From the NCBI RefSeq assembly GCF_009569385.1, contig NZ_WBOF01000001.1, forward strand, positions 806,001 through 870,000: a DNA stretch of 64,000 nucleotides. Direction: 5' to 3'. Position numbers and translations under genes: made by a program. The notes under the pieces are model-generated. The model saw nothing but the letters and a program-made list of their open reading frames with translations. It did not search any database and was not told the origin of the DNA. Shown here in pieces: positions 22,621 to 32,100 of the stretch. The DNA is from Streptomyces kaniharaensis. Lineage in GTDB: Bacteria > Actinomycetota > Actinomycetes > Streptomycetales > Streptomycetaceae. Each line of letters begins with the position of its first letter. Within the stretch, counting starts at the first letter, position 1.

Positions 22621-23168
22621 CGGCTGGTTCCTTTCAGGGTGCCGTTCGACGGGGTGGAGCGGGCGGCCCGGACCGCCGCCTCGATGCGGTTGGTCGCACC
22701 GCCGCGCCAGATGTGGCAGATGGCCAGCGCCAGCGCGTCGGCGGCGTCGGCGGGCTTGGGCGGGGCGTCCAGCCGCAGCAGGCGCTGCACCATGGCGGTG
22801 ACCTGCGCCTTGTCGGCCCGACCGGAGCCGGTGACGGCGGCCTTGACCTCGCTCGGGGTGTGCAGGGTGACCGGGATGCCGCGCCGGGTGGCGCACAGCA
22901 TCGCGACGGCGCTGGCCTGGGCGGTGCCCATCACCGTCCGCACGTTGTGCTGGGCGAAGACCCGCTCGACGGCCACCAGGTCCGGCCGGTGCTCGTCGAG
23001 CCAGCGCTCCATGCCCTGCTCGACCAGCAGCAGCCGCTGCCCTGTCTCGGCGTCGGCGGGAGTGCGCACCACACCGACCCCGACCATCCGCAGCGGCCGG
23101 CCCGGCGCGCCCTCGACCACGCCGACACCGCACCTGGTCAGCCCCGGGTCCACGCCCAGTACCCGCAC
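22617..23168 (-). CDS. ruvC: crossover junction endodeoxyribonuclease RuvC
   Basis: Resolvase that nicks Holliday junctions, 183 residues. The first catalytic Asp is in [17 protein letters not shown], followed by [20 protein letters not shown] with the catalytic Glu, and [15 protein letters not shown] with the last Asp pair. GTG at 23168 gives the family N-terminus directly; the frame opens further upstream but that part is not conserved-looking. GGAAAGG lies about 12 bases upstream. First gene of ruvC-ruvA-ruvB. Confidence 0.97.
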   Translation of the reverse strand: MRVLGVDPGLTRCGVGVVEGAPGRPLRMVGVGVVRTPADAETGQRLLLVEQGMERWLDEHRPDLVAVERVFAQHNVRTVMGTAQASAVAMLCATRRGIPVTLHTPSEVKAAVTGSGRADKAQVTAMVQRLLRLDAPPKPADAADALALAICHIWRGGATNRIEAAVRAARSTPSNGTLKGTSR

Positions 23169-23227
23169 GTCACGCCCGCCTTTCCACGACCCCCGCAGGC
23201 TACCGGCCCGCACCGACAATCCGCCCC

Positions 23228-23281
23228 GAACACACCTCCGCCCGGCGGCCACGAGGGCTGCCGGGCGGAGGGGACGTGTTC
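23228..23281 (-). terminator. yebC terminator
   Basis: A 12-bp stem (23235-23246 with 23260-23271) extended by an outer 6-bp pairing (23228-23233 with 23276-23281). It starts 3 bases after the yebC stop and separates it from ruvC. Confidence 0.75.
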
Positions 23282-23283
23282 GA

Positions 23284-24039
23284 TCAGGCGTCGATCTCGG
23301 CCATGATCTCGTCGCTGACGTCGAAGTTGGCGAAGACGTTCTGCACGTCGTCGCTGTCCTCCAGCGCGTCGATCAGCTTGAAGATCTTGCGGGCGCCGTC
23401 GGCGTCCAGCTGGACCTGCATGCTCGGCACGAAGTTGGCCTCGGCGGAGTCGTAGTCGATGCCGGCGTCGACCAGCGCGGTGCGGACCGCGACCATGTTG
23501 GACGCCTCGGAGATGATCTCGAAGGCCTCGCCGAGATCGTTGATCTCCTCCGGGTCCTGGTCCAGGACGACCTCGAAGAGCTTGTCCTCGTCCACGCCGT
23601 CGGCCTTGGGGACGATGACGACGCCCTTGCGGGAGAACATGTACGACACCGAGCCCGGGTCGGCCATCGAGCCGCCGTTGCGGGTCATCGCGACGCGCAC
23701 GTCGGAGGCGGCGCGGTTGCGGTTGTCGGTGAGGCACTCGATGAGGACGGCGACGCCGTTCGGGCCGTAGCCCTCGTACATGATGGTCTGGTAGTCGGCG
23801 CCGCCGGCCTCCAGACCGCCACCGCGCTTGACGGCGCGGTTGATGTTGTCGATCGGGACCGAGCTCTTCTTCGCCTTCTGGATGGCGTCGTAGAGGGTCG
23901 GGTTGCCGGCCGGGTCGGGCCCGCCGGTGCGAGCCGCCACCTCGATGTTCTTGATCATCTTGGCGAAGAGCTTGCCGCGCTTGGCGTCGATCACGGCCTT
24001 CTTGTGCTTGGTGGTAGCCCACTTAGAGTGGCCGGACAT
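23284..24039 (-). CDS. yebC: YebC/PmpR family DNA-binding regulatory protein
   Basis: A 251-residue YebC/TACO1 family protein, identified by its N-terminus [20 protein letters not shown], the [19 protein letters not shown] stretch and the [18 protein letters not shown] core. Members are described as transcription regulators and, more recently, as translation factors that relieve ribosome stalling. It lies between pdxT and ruvC, the usual actinobacterial location, and has its own terminator. Both roles remain possible here. Confidence 0.96.
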   Translation of the reverse strand: MSGHSKWATTKHKKAVIDAKRGKLFAKMIKNIEVAARTGGPDPAGNPTLYDAIQKAKKSSVPIDNINRAVKRGGGLEAGGADYQTIMYEGYGPNGVAVLIECLTDNRNRAASDVRVAMTRNGGSMADPGSVSYMFSRKGVVIVPKADGVDEDKLFEVVLDQDPEEINDLGEAFEIISEASNMVAVRTALVDAGIDYDSAEANFVPSMQVQLDADGARKIFKLIDALEDSDDVQNVFANFDVSDEIMAEIDA

Positions 24040-24117
24040 CGCCAGCTCCTTTACGTCGCCAAAGGGAAATGAACAGATGAGATCTTACCGGTGTCGTCAC
24101 CGATAAGGCGCACACGG

Positions 24118-24741
24118 TCAGCGCGCGGCCACCGCGAGGTGCTCCTCGACCATCCGCACGAAGTAGGCGTGCACCCGGTGGTCGCCGGTGAGCTCCGGGT
24201 GGAAGGACGTGGCCAGCAGGTTCCCCTGGCGCACCGCCACGATCCGGCTCTCCGGGCCGTCCGCGGCCGGCAGCTCGGCCAGCACCTCGACGCCCGCGCC
24301 GACCGCCTCCACCCAGGGGGCGCGGATGAACACGGCGTGCACCGGCGCGTCGTCCAGGCCCTTGAACGCGATCCCGGACTCGAAGGACTCGTTCTGGCGG
24401 CCGAAGGCGTTGCGGCGCACGGTCATGTCGATGCCGCCGACGGTCTCCTGGTCCTCGCGGCCGTCCAGGATCTTGTCGGCCAGCATGATCATGCCCGCGC
24501 AGGTGCCGTACACCGGCATGCCGGCGGCGACCCGCTCGCGCAGCGGGTCCATCACGCCGAACAGCAGCGCCAGCTTGGACATGGTGGTGGACTCCCCGCC
24601 GGGGATCACCAGCGCGTCGACCTCGGCCAGCTCCTCGGCACGGCGCACCGGGCGGGCGAGCGCGTCGGCCTCGGCCAGCGCGACCAGGTGCTCGCGGACG
24701 TCGCCCTGCAGGGCGAGGACGCCGATGACTGGAGTGCTCAC
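24118..24741 (-). CDS. pdxT: pyridoxal 5'-phosphate synthase glutaminase subunit PdxT
   Basis: Class I glutamine amidotransferase that supplies ammonia to PdxS for vitamin B6 synthesis. The 207 residues contain [13 protein letters not shown], the oxyanion GGESTTM, the nucleophile in [12 protein letters not shown] and the His-Glu pair in [17 protein letters not shown] at 24741 has GAGG 9 bases upstream; an in-frame TTG at 24750 has none. It lies 95 bases downstream of pdxS with a hairpin in the gap. Confidence 0.96.
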   Translation of the reverse strand: MSTPVIGVLALQGDVREHLVALAEADALARPVRRAEELAEVDALVIPGGESTTMSKLALLFGVMDPLRERVAAGMPVYGTCAGMIMLADKILDGREDQETVGGIDMTVRRNAFGRQNESFESGIAFKGLDDAPVHAVFIRAPWVEAVGAGVEVLAELPAADGPESRIVAVRQGNLLATSFHPELTGDHRVHAYFVRMVEEHLAVAAR

Positions 24742-24784
24742 GGTCTTCAACCTCGTTCGATCGTTCTACGGACGTACGTGGCGC

Positions 24785-24817
24785 GGCCCGCCGCGCACCG
24801 AGGCGCTGCGGCGGGCC
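24785..24817 (-). terminator. hairpin between pdxS and pdxT
   Basis: Perfect 10-bp stem (24785-24794 with 24808-24817), 13-base loop, 20 bases after the pdxS stop. It may partly terminate transcription and lower pdxT output relative to pdxS. Confidence 0.45.
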
Positions 24818-24836
24818 GGCTCATGGAAGGGGGCGA

Positions 24837-25748
24837 TTACCAGCCGCGGTTGGCGTAGCGCTCGGTCTCCGGCAGGGTGTCGCAGTTGATGCCGACCATG
24901 GCCTCGCCCAGGTTGCGGGAAGCGTCCGCGATGATCTTCGGGTCGTCGAAGAAGGTGGTGGCCTTCACGATGGCGGCGGCGCGCTTGGCCGGGTCGCCCG
25001 ACTTGAAGATGCCGGAGCCGACGAAGACGCCCTCGGCGCCCAGCTGGCGCATCAGCGCGGCGTCGGCCGGGGTGGCCACACCACCGGCGGAGAACAGCAC
25101 GACCGGCAGCTTGCCGAGCTCGGCGACCTCCTTGACCAGCTCGTACGGGGCGCGCAGCTCCTTGGCGGCGGCGTACAGCTCGTTGTGGTCCAGGGCGCGC
25201 AGGTGGCCGATCTCGTTCTTGATCTGGCGCAGGTGGCGGACGGCCTCGACGACGTTGCCGGTGCCGGCCTCACCCTTGGAGCGGATCATGGCCGCGCCCT
25301 CGGCGATGCGGCGCAGGGCCTCGCCCAGGTTGGTGGCACCGCAGACGAAGGGGGTGGTGAAGGCCCACTTGTCGGAGTGGTTGACCTCGTCGGCCGGGGT
25401 CAGGACCTCGGACTCGTCGATGTAGTCGACGCCGAGCGACTGCAGGACCTGGGCCTCGACGAAGTGGCCGATCCGGGACTTGGCCATGACCGGGATCGAG
25501 ACCGCGCCGATGATCTCCTCGATCATGTTCGGGTCCGACATGCGGGCCACGCCGCCGTCCTTGCGGATGTCGGCGGGGACCCGCTCCAGCGCCATGACGG
25601 CGACAGCGCCGGCGTCCTCGGCGATCTTGGCCTGCTCGGCGTTGACCACGTCCATGATCACACCGCCCTTGAGCTGCTCGGCCATGCCGCGCTTCACCCG
25701 GGCGGTGCCGATCTGCGGCTGGTCTGCGGTGATGGGGGTGGTGGACAC
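24837..25748 (-). CDS. pdxS: pyridoxal 5'-phosphate synthase lyase subunit PdxS
   Basis: TIM-barrel enzyme that builds PLP from ribose 5-phosphate, glyceraldehyde 3-phosphate and ammonia. The 303-residue protein contains [35 protein letters not shown] with the active-site lysine, and [19 protein letters not shown] with [14 protein letters not shown] for phosphate binding. GTG at 25748 has GAGG 7 bases upstream. It is followed by pdxT, its obligate glutaminase partner. Confidence 0.97.
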   Translation of the reverse strand: MSTTPITADQPQIGTARVKRGMAEQLKGGVIMDVVNAEQAKIAEDAGAVAVMALERVPADIRKDGGVARMSDPNMIEEIIGAVSIPVMAKSRIGHFVEAQVLQSLGVDYIDESEVLTPADEVNHSDKWAFTTPFVCGATNLGEALRRIAEGAAMIRSKGEAGTGNVVEAVRHLRQIKNEIGHLRALDHNELYAAAKELRAPYELVKEVAELGKLPVVLFSAGGVATPADAALMRQLGAEGVFVGSGIFKSGDPAKRAAAIVKATTFFDDPKIIADASRNLGEAMVGINCDTLPETERYANRGW

Positions 25749-25901
25749 GTGAGACCTCACTCGAAGATGAACCAGTGCTATCGCCCTATGGTAGGCGCAT
25801 GAATTGACGCATCCATGCGCCACCCAGTCCAGGCCGGACGGCGAGATGCGACAAACAGGCCCTATCCGTGCGTCGATTTCCGGCCGCTTTCGGGACCGCT
25901 C

Positions 25902-26447
25902 TCAGGACGGCGCGCCCTCGGGCGTCAGGGCCGGCGGCGGGGCGTCGTCCATCTCGAACGCCAGCGGGAACGGCGCCTTTCCGGCCAGCCGGAAGTAGCG
26001 CACCAGCCGGTGCTCGCGCACCGCCCGGGCCGCCCGCACCGCGTCGTTGTGGAACCGACGGGCCATCGGCACCCGGCGCACCGCCGTGGTCAGGTCCCTG
26101 ACGGCGTCCTCGCCGCCCGGCTCGGCCACCAGGACCGCCACCTGCTCCGGCTCGGCGAACACCGCCCGCAGCGCCAGGCTCAGCTGGCTCTCGGCCACCT
26201 CGCGCTGCTCGTCGTCCGCCAGCCGGGCCGCGTGCGCCGCGTCCAGCAGCAGCAGCGAGGCCGCCGGGTCCAGCAGTGAGGAGGTGGCGAGTTCCATCGC
26301 CACCGAGGCCCGGCGGACCAGCTGCGCGTCCAGCGCCGCGCGGGCGGCGTCGATCCGGGCGTGCAGCCGGTCCAGCCGGCCGGCCGTCCAACTCAGGTAC
26401 ATGCCGAACAGCACCACGGCCACGCCGGCCCAGATCCAGGTAGTCAC
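25902..26447 (-). CDS. LemA-like single-span membrane protein
   Basis: A 181-residue protein with an N-terminal transmembrane helix (MTTWIWAGVAVVLFGMYLSW) and a helical domain resembling LemA (RLHARIDAARAALDAQLVRR, then ...ESQLSLALRAVFAEP). The C-terminus RYFRLAGKAPFPLAFEMDD is distinctive. LemA-type proteins have no settled function. It lies downstream of the PIM genes and upstream of pdxS on the same strand. The LemA assignment is by pattern only. Confidence 0.65.
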   Translation of the reverse strand: MTTWIWAGVAVVLFGMYLSWTAGRLDRLHARIDAARAALDAQLVRRASVAMELATSSLLDPAASLLLLDAAHAARLADDEQREVAESQLSLALRAVFAEPEQVAVLVAEPGGEDAVRDLTTAVRRVPMARRFHNDAVRAARAVREHRLVRYFRLAGKAPFPLAFEMDDAPPPALTPEGAPS

Positions 26448-26476
26448 GGGCCGCTACGTTACCGGGTGTTACCGGC

Positions 26477-26842
26477 TCAGCCGGCGGCGGTGGTGGAGCG
26501 GTAGCTCTCCCGGTCGATGTCCTCGATGTTCACCGCGGTGAACAGCCGGGTGCCGGGCGCCGGGCTGATGTGCTCGGCCAGCAACGCCAGCACGCCCTCG
26601 CTGAGCGCGGCCTTCGCCTCCGGCGTACGGCCCGGGAAGATCTGGAACTCGACGAACACCTGCGCGTCGGGCCCGTCGCCCTCCCCCACGACGAAGTCGT
26701 CGTTCGCCCGGAACAGCGTCTTGCACGCCTCCGGCTGGGCGGCGATCGTCTTCACCGCGAGCCGGTTGATCGCCAGGCCCAGCGCCCGGCGGTCGAAGGT
26801 GCCGGCCAGGCCGGCCGAGTAGTCGACGGAGATCTGCGGCAT
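26477..26842 (-). CDS. CHMI-like tautomerase superfamily protein
   Basis: A 121-residue protein resembling 5-carboxymethyl-2-hydroxymuconate isomerase: MPQISVDYSAGLAG at the start, later FVEFQIFPGRTPEAKAALSE. Tautomerases use an N-terminal proline exposed by Met removal, so I chose ATG at 26842 (Met-Pro) rather than the ATG four codons upstream at 26854, although the latter is also in frame. No homoprotocatechuate pathway gene is nearby, so the substrate is unknown. It lies 60 bases after pimA on the same strand. Confidence 0.7.
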   Translation of the reverse strand: MPQISVDYSAGLAGTFDRRALGLAINRLAVKTIAAQPEACKTLFRANDDFVVGEGDGPDAQVFVEFQIFPGRTPEAKAALSEGVLALLAEHISPAPGTRLFTAVNIEDIDRESYRSTTAAG

Positions 26843-26902
26843 CGTTGCCCCCATGAGTCACAGCAGTACGGTCGACCGAATCTAACGCCGCGTCGGCGCG
26901 GA

Positions 26903-28087
26903 TCAATCCCGGGCCAGCCCGAACCGGCCACGCCGCCCGCTGCGCACGTCCTCCTCGACGACGGCCGCGGCGCCCGCCGTCACCGTCTCGTACACCGCGA
27001 GGATGTCCGCGCCGACCGTCGACCAGTCGAACCGCCGGACGTGCCGCGACGCCGCCTTCCGCAGCTCCTCCAGCCGCCCCGGGTCGCCCAGCAGCCGCAG
27101 CGCCGTCCGCGCCAGCGCGTCGGCGTCCTCGACCGGGAACAGCTCGCCCGCGTCCCCGCCGTCCAGCACCTGCTTGAACGCGTCCAGGTCGCTGGCCAGC
27201 ACCGGGGCGCCCGCCGACATCGCCTCGACCAGGATGATCCCGAAGCTCTCGCCGCCGGTGTTCGGCGCCACGTACAGGTCCACGCTGCGCAGCAGCCGGG
27301 CCTTGTCGCGGTCGCTCACCATGCCCAGGAACTCGACCTGCCGGCGGGCCTCGGGCGCCAGGCCCGCGACGGCCTCCTCCTCGTCGCCCTTGCCGGCCAC
27401 CAGCAGCCGCACGCCCGGCCGCTCGGCCAGGATCCTCGGCAGTGCCGCCAGCAGCGTCGGCAGGCCCTTGCGCGGCTCGTTGATCCGGCCGATGAAGCCG
27501 ATCGTGCCCGGCTCGCCCGCCGCCGCGCCGCCCGTCCAGCGCTCGTCCGGCTCGGCGTCCGCGAAGAAGCCGACGTCCACGCCGTTCGGGATCACCACCG
27601 CGTCCCCGCCCAGGTGCTCGACGAGCGTCCGCCGGGCGTACTCCGACACCGCTATCCGGGCCCGCATCTTCTCCAGCCCCGGCTGGAGGATCGGCGAGGC
27701 CGCGATCATCGCCCGCGAGCGCGGGTTCGAGGTGTGGAACGTCCCGACCATCGGCCCGGTGGCCGACCAGGCGGCCAGCATCGACAGGCTCGGCGAGGCC
27801 GGCTCGTGCACGTGCAGGATGTCGAACCGCCCGTCGTGCAGCCACCGCCGCACCCGCGCCGCCGACAGGATGCCGAAGCTCAGCCGCGCCACCGACCCGT
27901 TGTACGGCACCGCCACCGCCCGCCCGGCAGAGACCACGTACGGCGGCAGCGCCTCGTCGTCCTCGGCGGGCGCCAGCACCGACACCTCGTGGCCGAGGCC
28001 GATCAGGTGCTCGGCCAGGTCCCGGATGTGGAACTGCACCCCGCCGGGGACGTCCCAGTCGTACGGGCAGACGATGCCGATCTTCAC
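26903..28087 (-). CDS. pimA: phosphatidylinositol alpha-mannosyltransferase PimA
   Basis: GT4-family glycosyltransferase that adds the first mannose to phosphatidylinositol at the inner membrane face. The 394 residues begin MKIGIVCPYDWDVPGGVQFH, then HVHEPASPSLS in the N-terminal Rossmann domain, and the donor-binding IGFIGRINEPRKGLPTLL and PNTGGESFGIILVEAMSAGA with the conserved Glu pair. GTG at 28087 has GAGGA 4 bases upstream. Third gene of pgsA-patA-pimA; the three consecutive enzymes make acylated phosphatidylinositol mannosides. Confidence 0.94.
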   Translation of the reverse strand: MKIGIVCPYDWDVPGGVQFHIRDLAEHLIGLGHEVSVLAPAEDDEALPPYVVSAGRAVAVPYNGSVARLSFGILSAARVRRWLHDGRFDILHVHEPASPSLSMLAAWSATGPMVGTFHTSNPRSRAMIAASPILQPGLEKMRARIAVSEYARRTLVEHLGGDAVVIPNGVDVGFFADAEPDERWTGGAAAGEPGTIGFIGRINEPRKGLPTLLAALPRILAERPGVRLLVAGKGDEEEAVAGLAPEARRQVEFLGMVSDRDKARLLRSVDLYVAPNTGGESFGIILVEAMSAGAPVLASDLDAFKQVLDGGDAGELFPVEDADALARTALRLLGDPGRLEELRKAASRHVRRFDWSTVGADILAVYETVTAGAAAVVEEDVRSGRRGRFGLARD

Positions 28088-28133
28088 GGGTTCCTCATGC
28101 TCCTTCGGGTACTCCGGTACGGGGGATGTGGAC

Positions 28134-29132
28134 TCAGGACCCGGACGCCTCGGCCGCGGGCTCGCCTGCCGGCTCCGGTGCGGCCTCCCGGACGGGCTCG
28201 ACCCGCGCCACGGTCTGATCCCCCGCCCCGTCCACCACCGTCTCACGGACCGGCAGGTCGGCCAGCCAGAAGCGCTGCAGCATGTGCCAGTCCTCGGGGT
28301 GCTCGGCGATCGCCCGCTCCCACACGTCCGCCATCGCCTGCGTCATCGCCTGCGTCCGCTCCTTGCGGTCGCCCTCGGTCGGCACCGGCACCTCGGGGTG
28401 GATCCGCGCCCGCATCGCCGGCCCGTCGTACCAGAGCGTCACCGGCAGCAGCGCCGCCCCGGTCCGCTGGCACAGCGCGGCCGGGCCGGCCGGCATCCGC
28501 GTCGCCTCGCCGAAGAACGTCACCTCGATGCCCGCCTCCGAGAGGTCCCGGTCCCCCACCAGGCAGACCAACCGACCCTCGCGCAGCCGCCGCGCCAGCG
28601 TGCCGATCACGTTCACCCCGCTGCCGGTCAGCGCCAGGACCTCCATGCCCTGGCCCTCCCGGAACGCCACGAACCGGTCGAACAGCCGCTCCGGCTTCAG
28701 CCGCTCCGCGACCGTCGTGAACGGATAGCCCTGCTGCGCGACCCAGGTGCCCGCGAGATCCCAGTTGCCCATGTGCGGCAGCGCTATCACCGCGCCCCGC
28801 CCGGCCTCCATCGGCCCGCGCAGGTTCTCGAAGCCCTCCACCCGCATGTCCCGGGCCACCCGGCCCCGGCTCCACACGGGCAGCCGGAACGACTCCATCC
28901 AGTACCGCAGGTACGAGCGCATCCCGGCCCGCGAGAGCGCCCGCAGCGCTTCCTCGTCCAGCCCCGGACGGACCCGGCGCAGGTTGGTCTCCAGCTGGAG
29001 CACCCGCTTGCCGCGCTTGCGCCACGCGTAGTCCGCCAGCCGCTCGAACAGGCCTCGCGCCACCCGCTCCGGCAGGTGCTTCAGCACCGCCCAGCCCAGC
29101 GCGTACGCCCAGTACACCAGTCGGTCCATCAC
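28134..29132 (-). CDS. patA: phosphatidylinositol mannoside acyltransferase (PatA-like)
   Basis: LpxL/HtrB-family acyltransferase, 332 residues, that acylates the 6-position of the mannose on PIM. The catalytic HxxxxD is in LPHMGNWDLAGTWVA (about residues 120-125) and DRDLSEAGIEVTFFGE with PAGPAALCQRTGAALLPV complete the family pattern. The extreme C-terminus is Ala/Glu/Pro-rich and likely disordered. Start is GTG 29132 or the adjacent ATG 29129. It sits between pgsA and pimA. Confidence 0.92.
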   Translation of the reverse strand: MMDRLVYWAYALGWAVLKHLPERVARGLFERLADYAWRKRGKRVLQLETNLRRVRPGLDEEALRALSRAGMRSYLRYWMESFRLPVWSRGRVARDMRVEGFENLRGPMEAGRGAVIALPHMGNWDLAGTWVAQQGYPFTTVAERLKPERLFDRFVAFREGQGMEVLALTGSGVNVIGTLARRLREGRLVCLVGDRDLSEAGIEVTFFGEATRMPAGPAALCQRTGAALLPVTLWYDGPAMRARIHPEVPVPTEGDRKERTQAMTQAMADVWERAIAEHPEDWHMLQRFWLADLPVRETVVDGAGDQTVARVEPVREAAPEPAGEPAAEASGS

Positions 29133-29148
29133 CGCAGGACGCCCCCCA

Positions 29149-29796
29149 TCAGCTCCCGGCCGACACTCGGTCGGCCTCGAACGCCTCCCGGCGCACGGTC
29201 AGCATCCTCTGCAGCACCGTGATGAAACTGCCCACCGCGACCAGCCACAGCGCCACCGGCAGCAGCCACTCCACGTACGGCACCCCGAAGTCGTGCAGAC
29301 CCGCGACCCCGGCCGCCACCAGGCTGGCGACCAGCCGCTCGGCCCGCTCCACCAGGCCCGACACGTCGCACGGCAGCCCCTGGCTCTCCGCCCGGGCCTT
29401 CGTGTACGACACCACCAGACCGCTCGCCAGGCAGAAGATCGCCACTGCGCACAGCAGGTTGTTGTCGCCCTTGCCCGCGTACCACATCGCCAGGCCGCCG
29501 AAGATCGCCGCATCGGCGACCCGGTCCAGCGTGGAGTCCAGGAACGCGCCCCACTTGGTGCTCCGCCCCAGCTGACGGGCCATGTTCCCGTCTACCAGGT
29601 CCGAGAAGATGAACAGCGTGATCGTGATGGTGCCCCAGAAGAACTCCCCCCGCGGGAAGAACACCAGCGCACCGGCCACCGAACCGGCGGTACCGATCAG
29701 CGTCACGGCGTCCGGGCTCACTCCGAGCCGGATCAGGAACGCGGCGAACGGGGTCAGAACACGTGTGAAGAAGGCACGCGCGTATTTGTTGAGCAT
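29149..29796 (-). CDS. pgsA: CDP-alcohol phosphatidyltransferase, probable phosphatidylinositol phosphate synthase
   Basis: Membrane enzyme joining CDP-diacylglycerol to an inositol phosphate headgroup. The 215 residues contain the complete CDP-alcohol motif DxxDGxxAR-x8-G-x3-D-x3-D, seen as SDLVDGNMARQLGR then KWGAFLDSTLDRVAD, and about six helices. ATG at 29796 gives MLNKYARAFFTRVLTPFAAF, the actinobacterial PI-phosphate synthase start. Linkage to patA and pimA identifies the headgroup as inositol phosphate rather than glycerol phosphate. Confidence 0.92.
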   Translation of the reverse strand: MLNKYARAFFTRVLTPFAAFLIRLGVSPDAVTLIGTAGSVAGALVFFPRGEFFWGTITITLFIFSDLVDGNMARQLGRSTKWGAFLDSTLDRVADAAIFGGLAMWYAGKGDNNLLCAVAIFCLASGLVVSYTKARAESQGLPCDVSGLVERAERLVASLVAAGVAGLHDFGVPYVEWLLPVALWLVAVGSFITVLQRMLTVRREAFEADRVSAGS

Positions 29797-30051
29797 GGCC
29801 TTCCCGACCGCTCCGATCTCCCAGGAACCCGTCTGGCGCAACCCGCGCGGCAGACGGCCGGGCGGATCAGCCCACCCGGCGCACCCATCGTAGCCACGCC
29901 TACGACACGCTCCGCCGCAGCACCGCCCGGCGGCACACCAACCGGCTTCGCACACGTGCACGACAACCGCTCGCGCGTACGACACGCGCCCCGGCGTGAC
30001 CCGACCCTAGACTTTCGAAAGACAGCCTCGGCGCGACGGGAGGAGACCCCG

Positions 30052-32100
30052 ATGCCCGACCGCAGCACGGCCCGAGCCGGCCAGGCACCCGCCGTCACCG
30101 GCCCCCGCGACCTGCGCAACGTCGTCCTCATCGGCGGTAGCGGTGTGGGCAAGACCACCCTCGCCGAAACCCTCGCCTTCACCGCCGGCGCCACCGGCCG
30201 GGCCGGCCGCGTCACCGACGGCACCACCGTCTCCGACCACGAGGACATCGAGCACCAGCAGCAGCGATCCGTCCAGCTGTCGCTGCTCCCGCTCGAATGG
30301 AACGGCGTCAAGATCAACCTGATCGACCCGCCCGGCCACCCCGACTTCACCGCCGACCTGCGCGCCGCCCTGCACGCCGCCGACGCCGCCGTCTTCGTCG
30401 TCTCCGCCACCGACCCGGTCACCGCGCCCACCCGCGCCCTCTGGCGCGAGTGCACCGCCGAAGGCATCCCCCGCGCCATCGCCGTCGCCAAACTCGACCT
30501 CGCCCGCACCGGCTTCGACGACATCCTCACCGCCTGCCACGACGCCTTCGGCCTCGGCCCCGACACCCTCCGCCCGCTCTTCCTCCCCGTCCTCCACGAC
30601 GGCCACCCCGACGGAAGCGTCGACCTCCTCACCGGGCAGACCTACGGCGACGCCACTCCCCTGCCCGACACCGCCCCCGCCCGCGACAGCCTCGTCGAGG
30701 CCATCTCCGGCCAGGACGACACCCTCATGGAGCGCTACCTGGCGGGCGACACCCTCGACGCCGACGCCCTCGAAGCCGGCATGCGCCGCGAAGTCCTCGC
30801 CTGCACCCTCCACCCCGCCGTCCCCACCAGCGAGAACGGCCTCGGCGCCGCCGAACTCCTCGACCTCATCACCCACACCTTCCCCGACCCCACCGAACGC
30901 ACCCGCCCCGCCCCCGCCTGCGACCCCGACGCCCCGCTCGCCGCCCAGGTCGTCCGCGTCACCGGCGACGCCTACGTCGGCCGGATCAGCCTGCTGCGCC
31001 TCTACGCCGGCACCCTGCGCCCCGACACCAAGATCCACCTCGTCGGCCCCGCCCACGCCTCCGACCAGAACGGCGACGAACGCGTCACCGGCCTCAGCAG
31101 CCCCTTCGGCAAGCTCCAGCGCCCCGTCCCGCACGCCGTCGCCGGCGACCTGGTCTGCGCCGCCAAACTCACCACCGCCCGGGCCGGCGACACCGTCCAC
31201 GACCCCGGCCACCCCGTCGAACTCGACGGCTGGACCCTGCCCGACCCCCTGCTCCCGATCGCCGTCGAAGCACACAGCAAGGCCGACGACGACAAGCTCT
31301 CCCAGGCCCTCGGCCGCCTCACCGCCGAGGACCCGGCCCTGCGCCTCGAACAGAACCCCGACACCCACCAGCTCGTCCTGTGGTGCACCGGCGAGGCCCA
31401 CGCCGAGGTCGTCCTCGACCGCCTCCGCACCCGCCACGGCGTCCACGTCGACACCGTCGAACCCAAGGTCGCCCTCCGCGAGACCTTCGGCAGCGCCGCC
31501 GCCGGCCACGGCCGCCTGGTGAAGCAGTCCGGCGGCCACGGCCAGTACGCCATCTGCGACCTGGAGGTCGAACCCCTCCCGGCCGGCTCCGGCTTCGAGT
31601 TCCAGGAACACGTCGTCGGCGGCGCCGTGCCCAAGCACTTCATCCCCTCCGTCGAGAAGGGCGTCCGCGCCCAGCTCGCCAAGGGCGTCGCCACCGGCCA
31701 CCCGCTCGTCGACATCCGGGTCACCCTCACCGACGGCAAGGCGCACTCCGTCGACTCCTCCGACGCGTCCTTCCAGACCGCCGCCGCCCTCGCCCTGCGC
31801 GACGCCGCCGAGCACGCCGTCATCCGGCTCCTCGAACCCGTCGCCGCCGTCAGCGTCCTGCTGCCCGACGACTACCTCGGCGCCGTCCTCGGCGACCTCT
31901 CCGCCCGCCGCGGCCGCGTCCTCGGCACCGAGACCGGCGGACCCGGCCTCACCCTGCTGCGCGCCGAGGTCCCCGAACTCGAACTCGTCCGCTACCCCGT
32001 CGACCTGCGCTCACTCACCCACGGCACCGCCGAGTTCAGCCGCGCCTACCTGCGCCACGAACCCATGCCCGCCGCGGTCGCCGACCGCTACACCGACTGA
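30052..32100 (+). CDS. elongation factor G-like GTPase
   Basis: A 682-residue translational-GTPase-like protein with all EF-G domains: G domain (P-loop IGGSGVGKTTLAETLA, G3 LIDPPGHPDF), domains II-III, domain IV with VKQSGGHGQYAICDLEVEP and a C-terminal alpha/beta domain. The G4 element is AVAKLDLAR, so the guanine-specifying NKxD is AKLD, and the switch I RGIT of true EF-G is missing (QQQRSVQLSLLPLEWNG). These are features of EF-G-like paralogs (EF-G-2 type). ATG at 30052 has GGAGGAG upstream. Divergent from pgsA and convergent with the DCC gene. Biological role unknown. Confidence 0.9.
   Translation: MPDRSTARAGQAPAVTGPRDLRNVVLIGGSGVGKTTLAETLAFTAGATGRAGRVTDGTTVSDHEDIEHQQQRSVQLSLLPLEWNGVKINLIDPPGHPDFTADLRAALHAADAAVFVVSATDPVTAPTRALWRECTAEGIPRAIAVAKLDLARTGFDDILTACHDAFGLGPDTLRPLFLPVLHDGHPDGSVDLLTGQTYGDATPLPDTAPARDSLVEAISGQDDTLMERYLAGDTLDADALEAGMRREVLACTLHPAVPTSENGLGAAELLDLITHTFPDPTERTRPAPACDPDAPLAAQVVRVTGDAYVGRISLLRLYAGTLRPDTKIHLVGPAHASDQNGDERVTGLSSPFGKLQRPVPHAVAGDLVCAAKLTTARAGDTVHDPGHPVELDGWTLPDPLLPIAVEAHSKADDDKLSQALGRLTAEDPALRLEQNPDTHQLVLWCTGEAHAEVVLDRLRTRHGVHVDTVEPKVALRETFGSAAAGHGRLVKQSGGHGQYAICDLEVEPLPAGSGFEFQEHVVGGAVPKHFIPSVEKGVRAQLAKGVATGHPLVDIRVTLTDGKAHSVDSSDASFQTAAALALRDAAEHAVIRLLEPVAAVSVLLPDDYLGAVLGDLSARRGRVLGTETGGPGLTLLRAEVPELELVRYPVDLRSLTHGTAEFSRAYLRHEPMPAAVADRYTD

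Noticed and set aside
29293..30051. N-terminal extension of the EF-G-like frame
   Set aside because: The recognisable protein and the GGAGGAG site start at 30052; upstream residues are antisense to pgsA and arginine/histidine-rich noise.
30007..31815. 602-codon minus-strand frame opposite the EF-G-like gene
   Set aside because: Gly/Val/Ala/Glu-rich antisense shadow with no domain.
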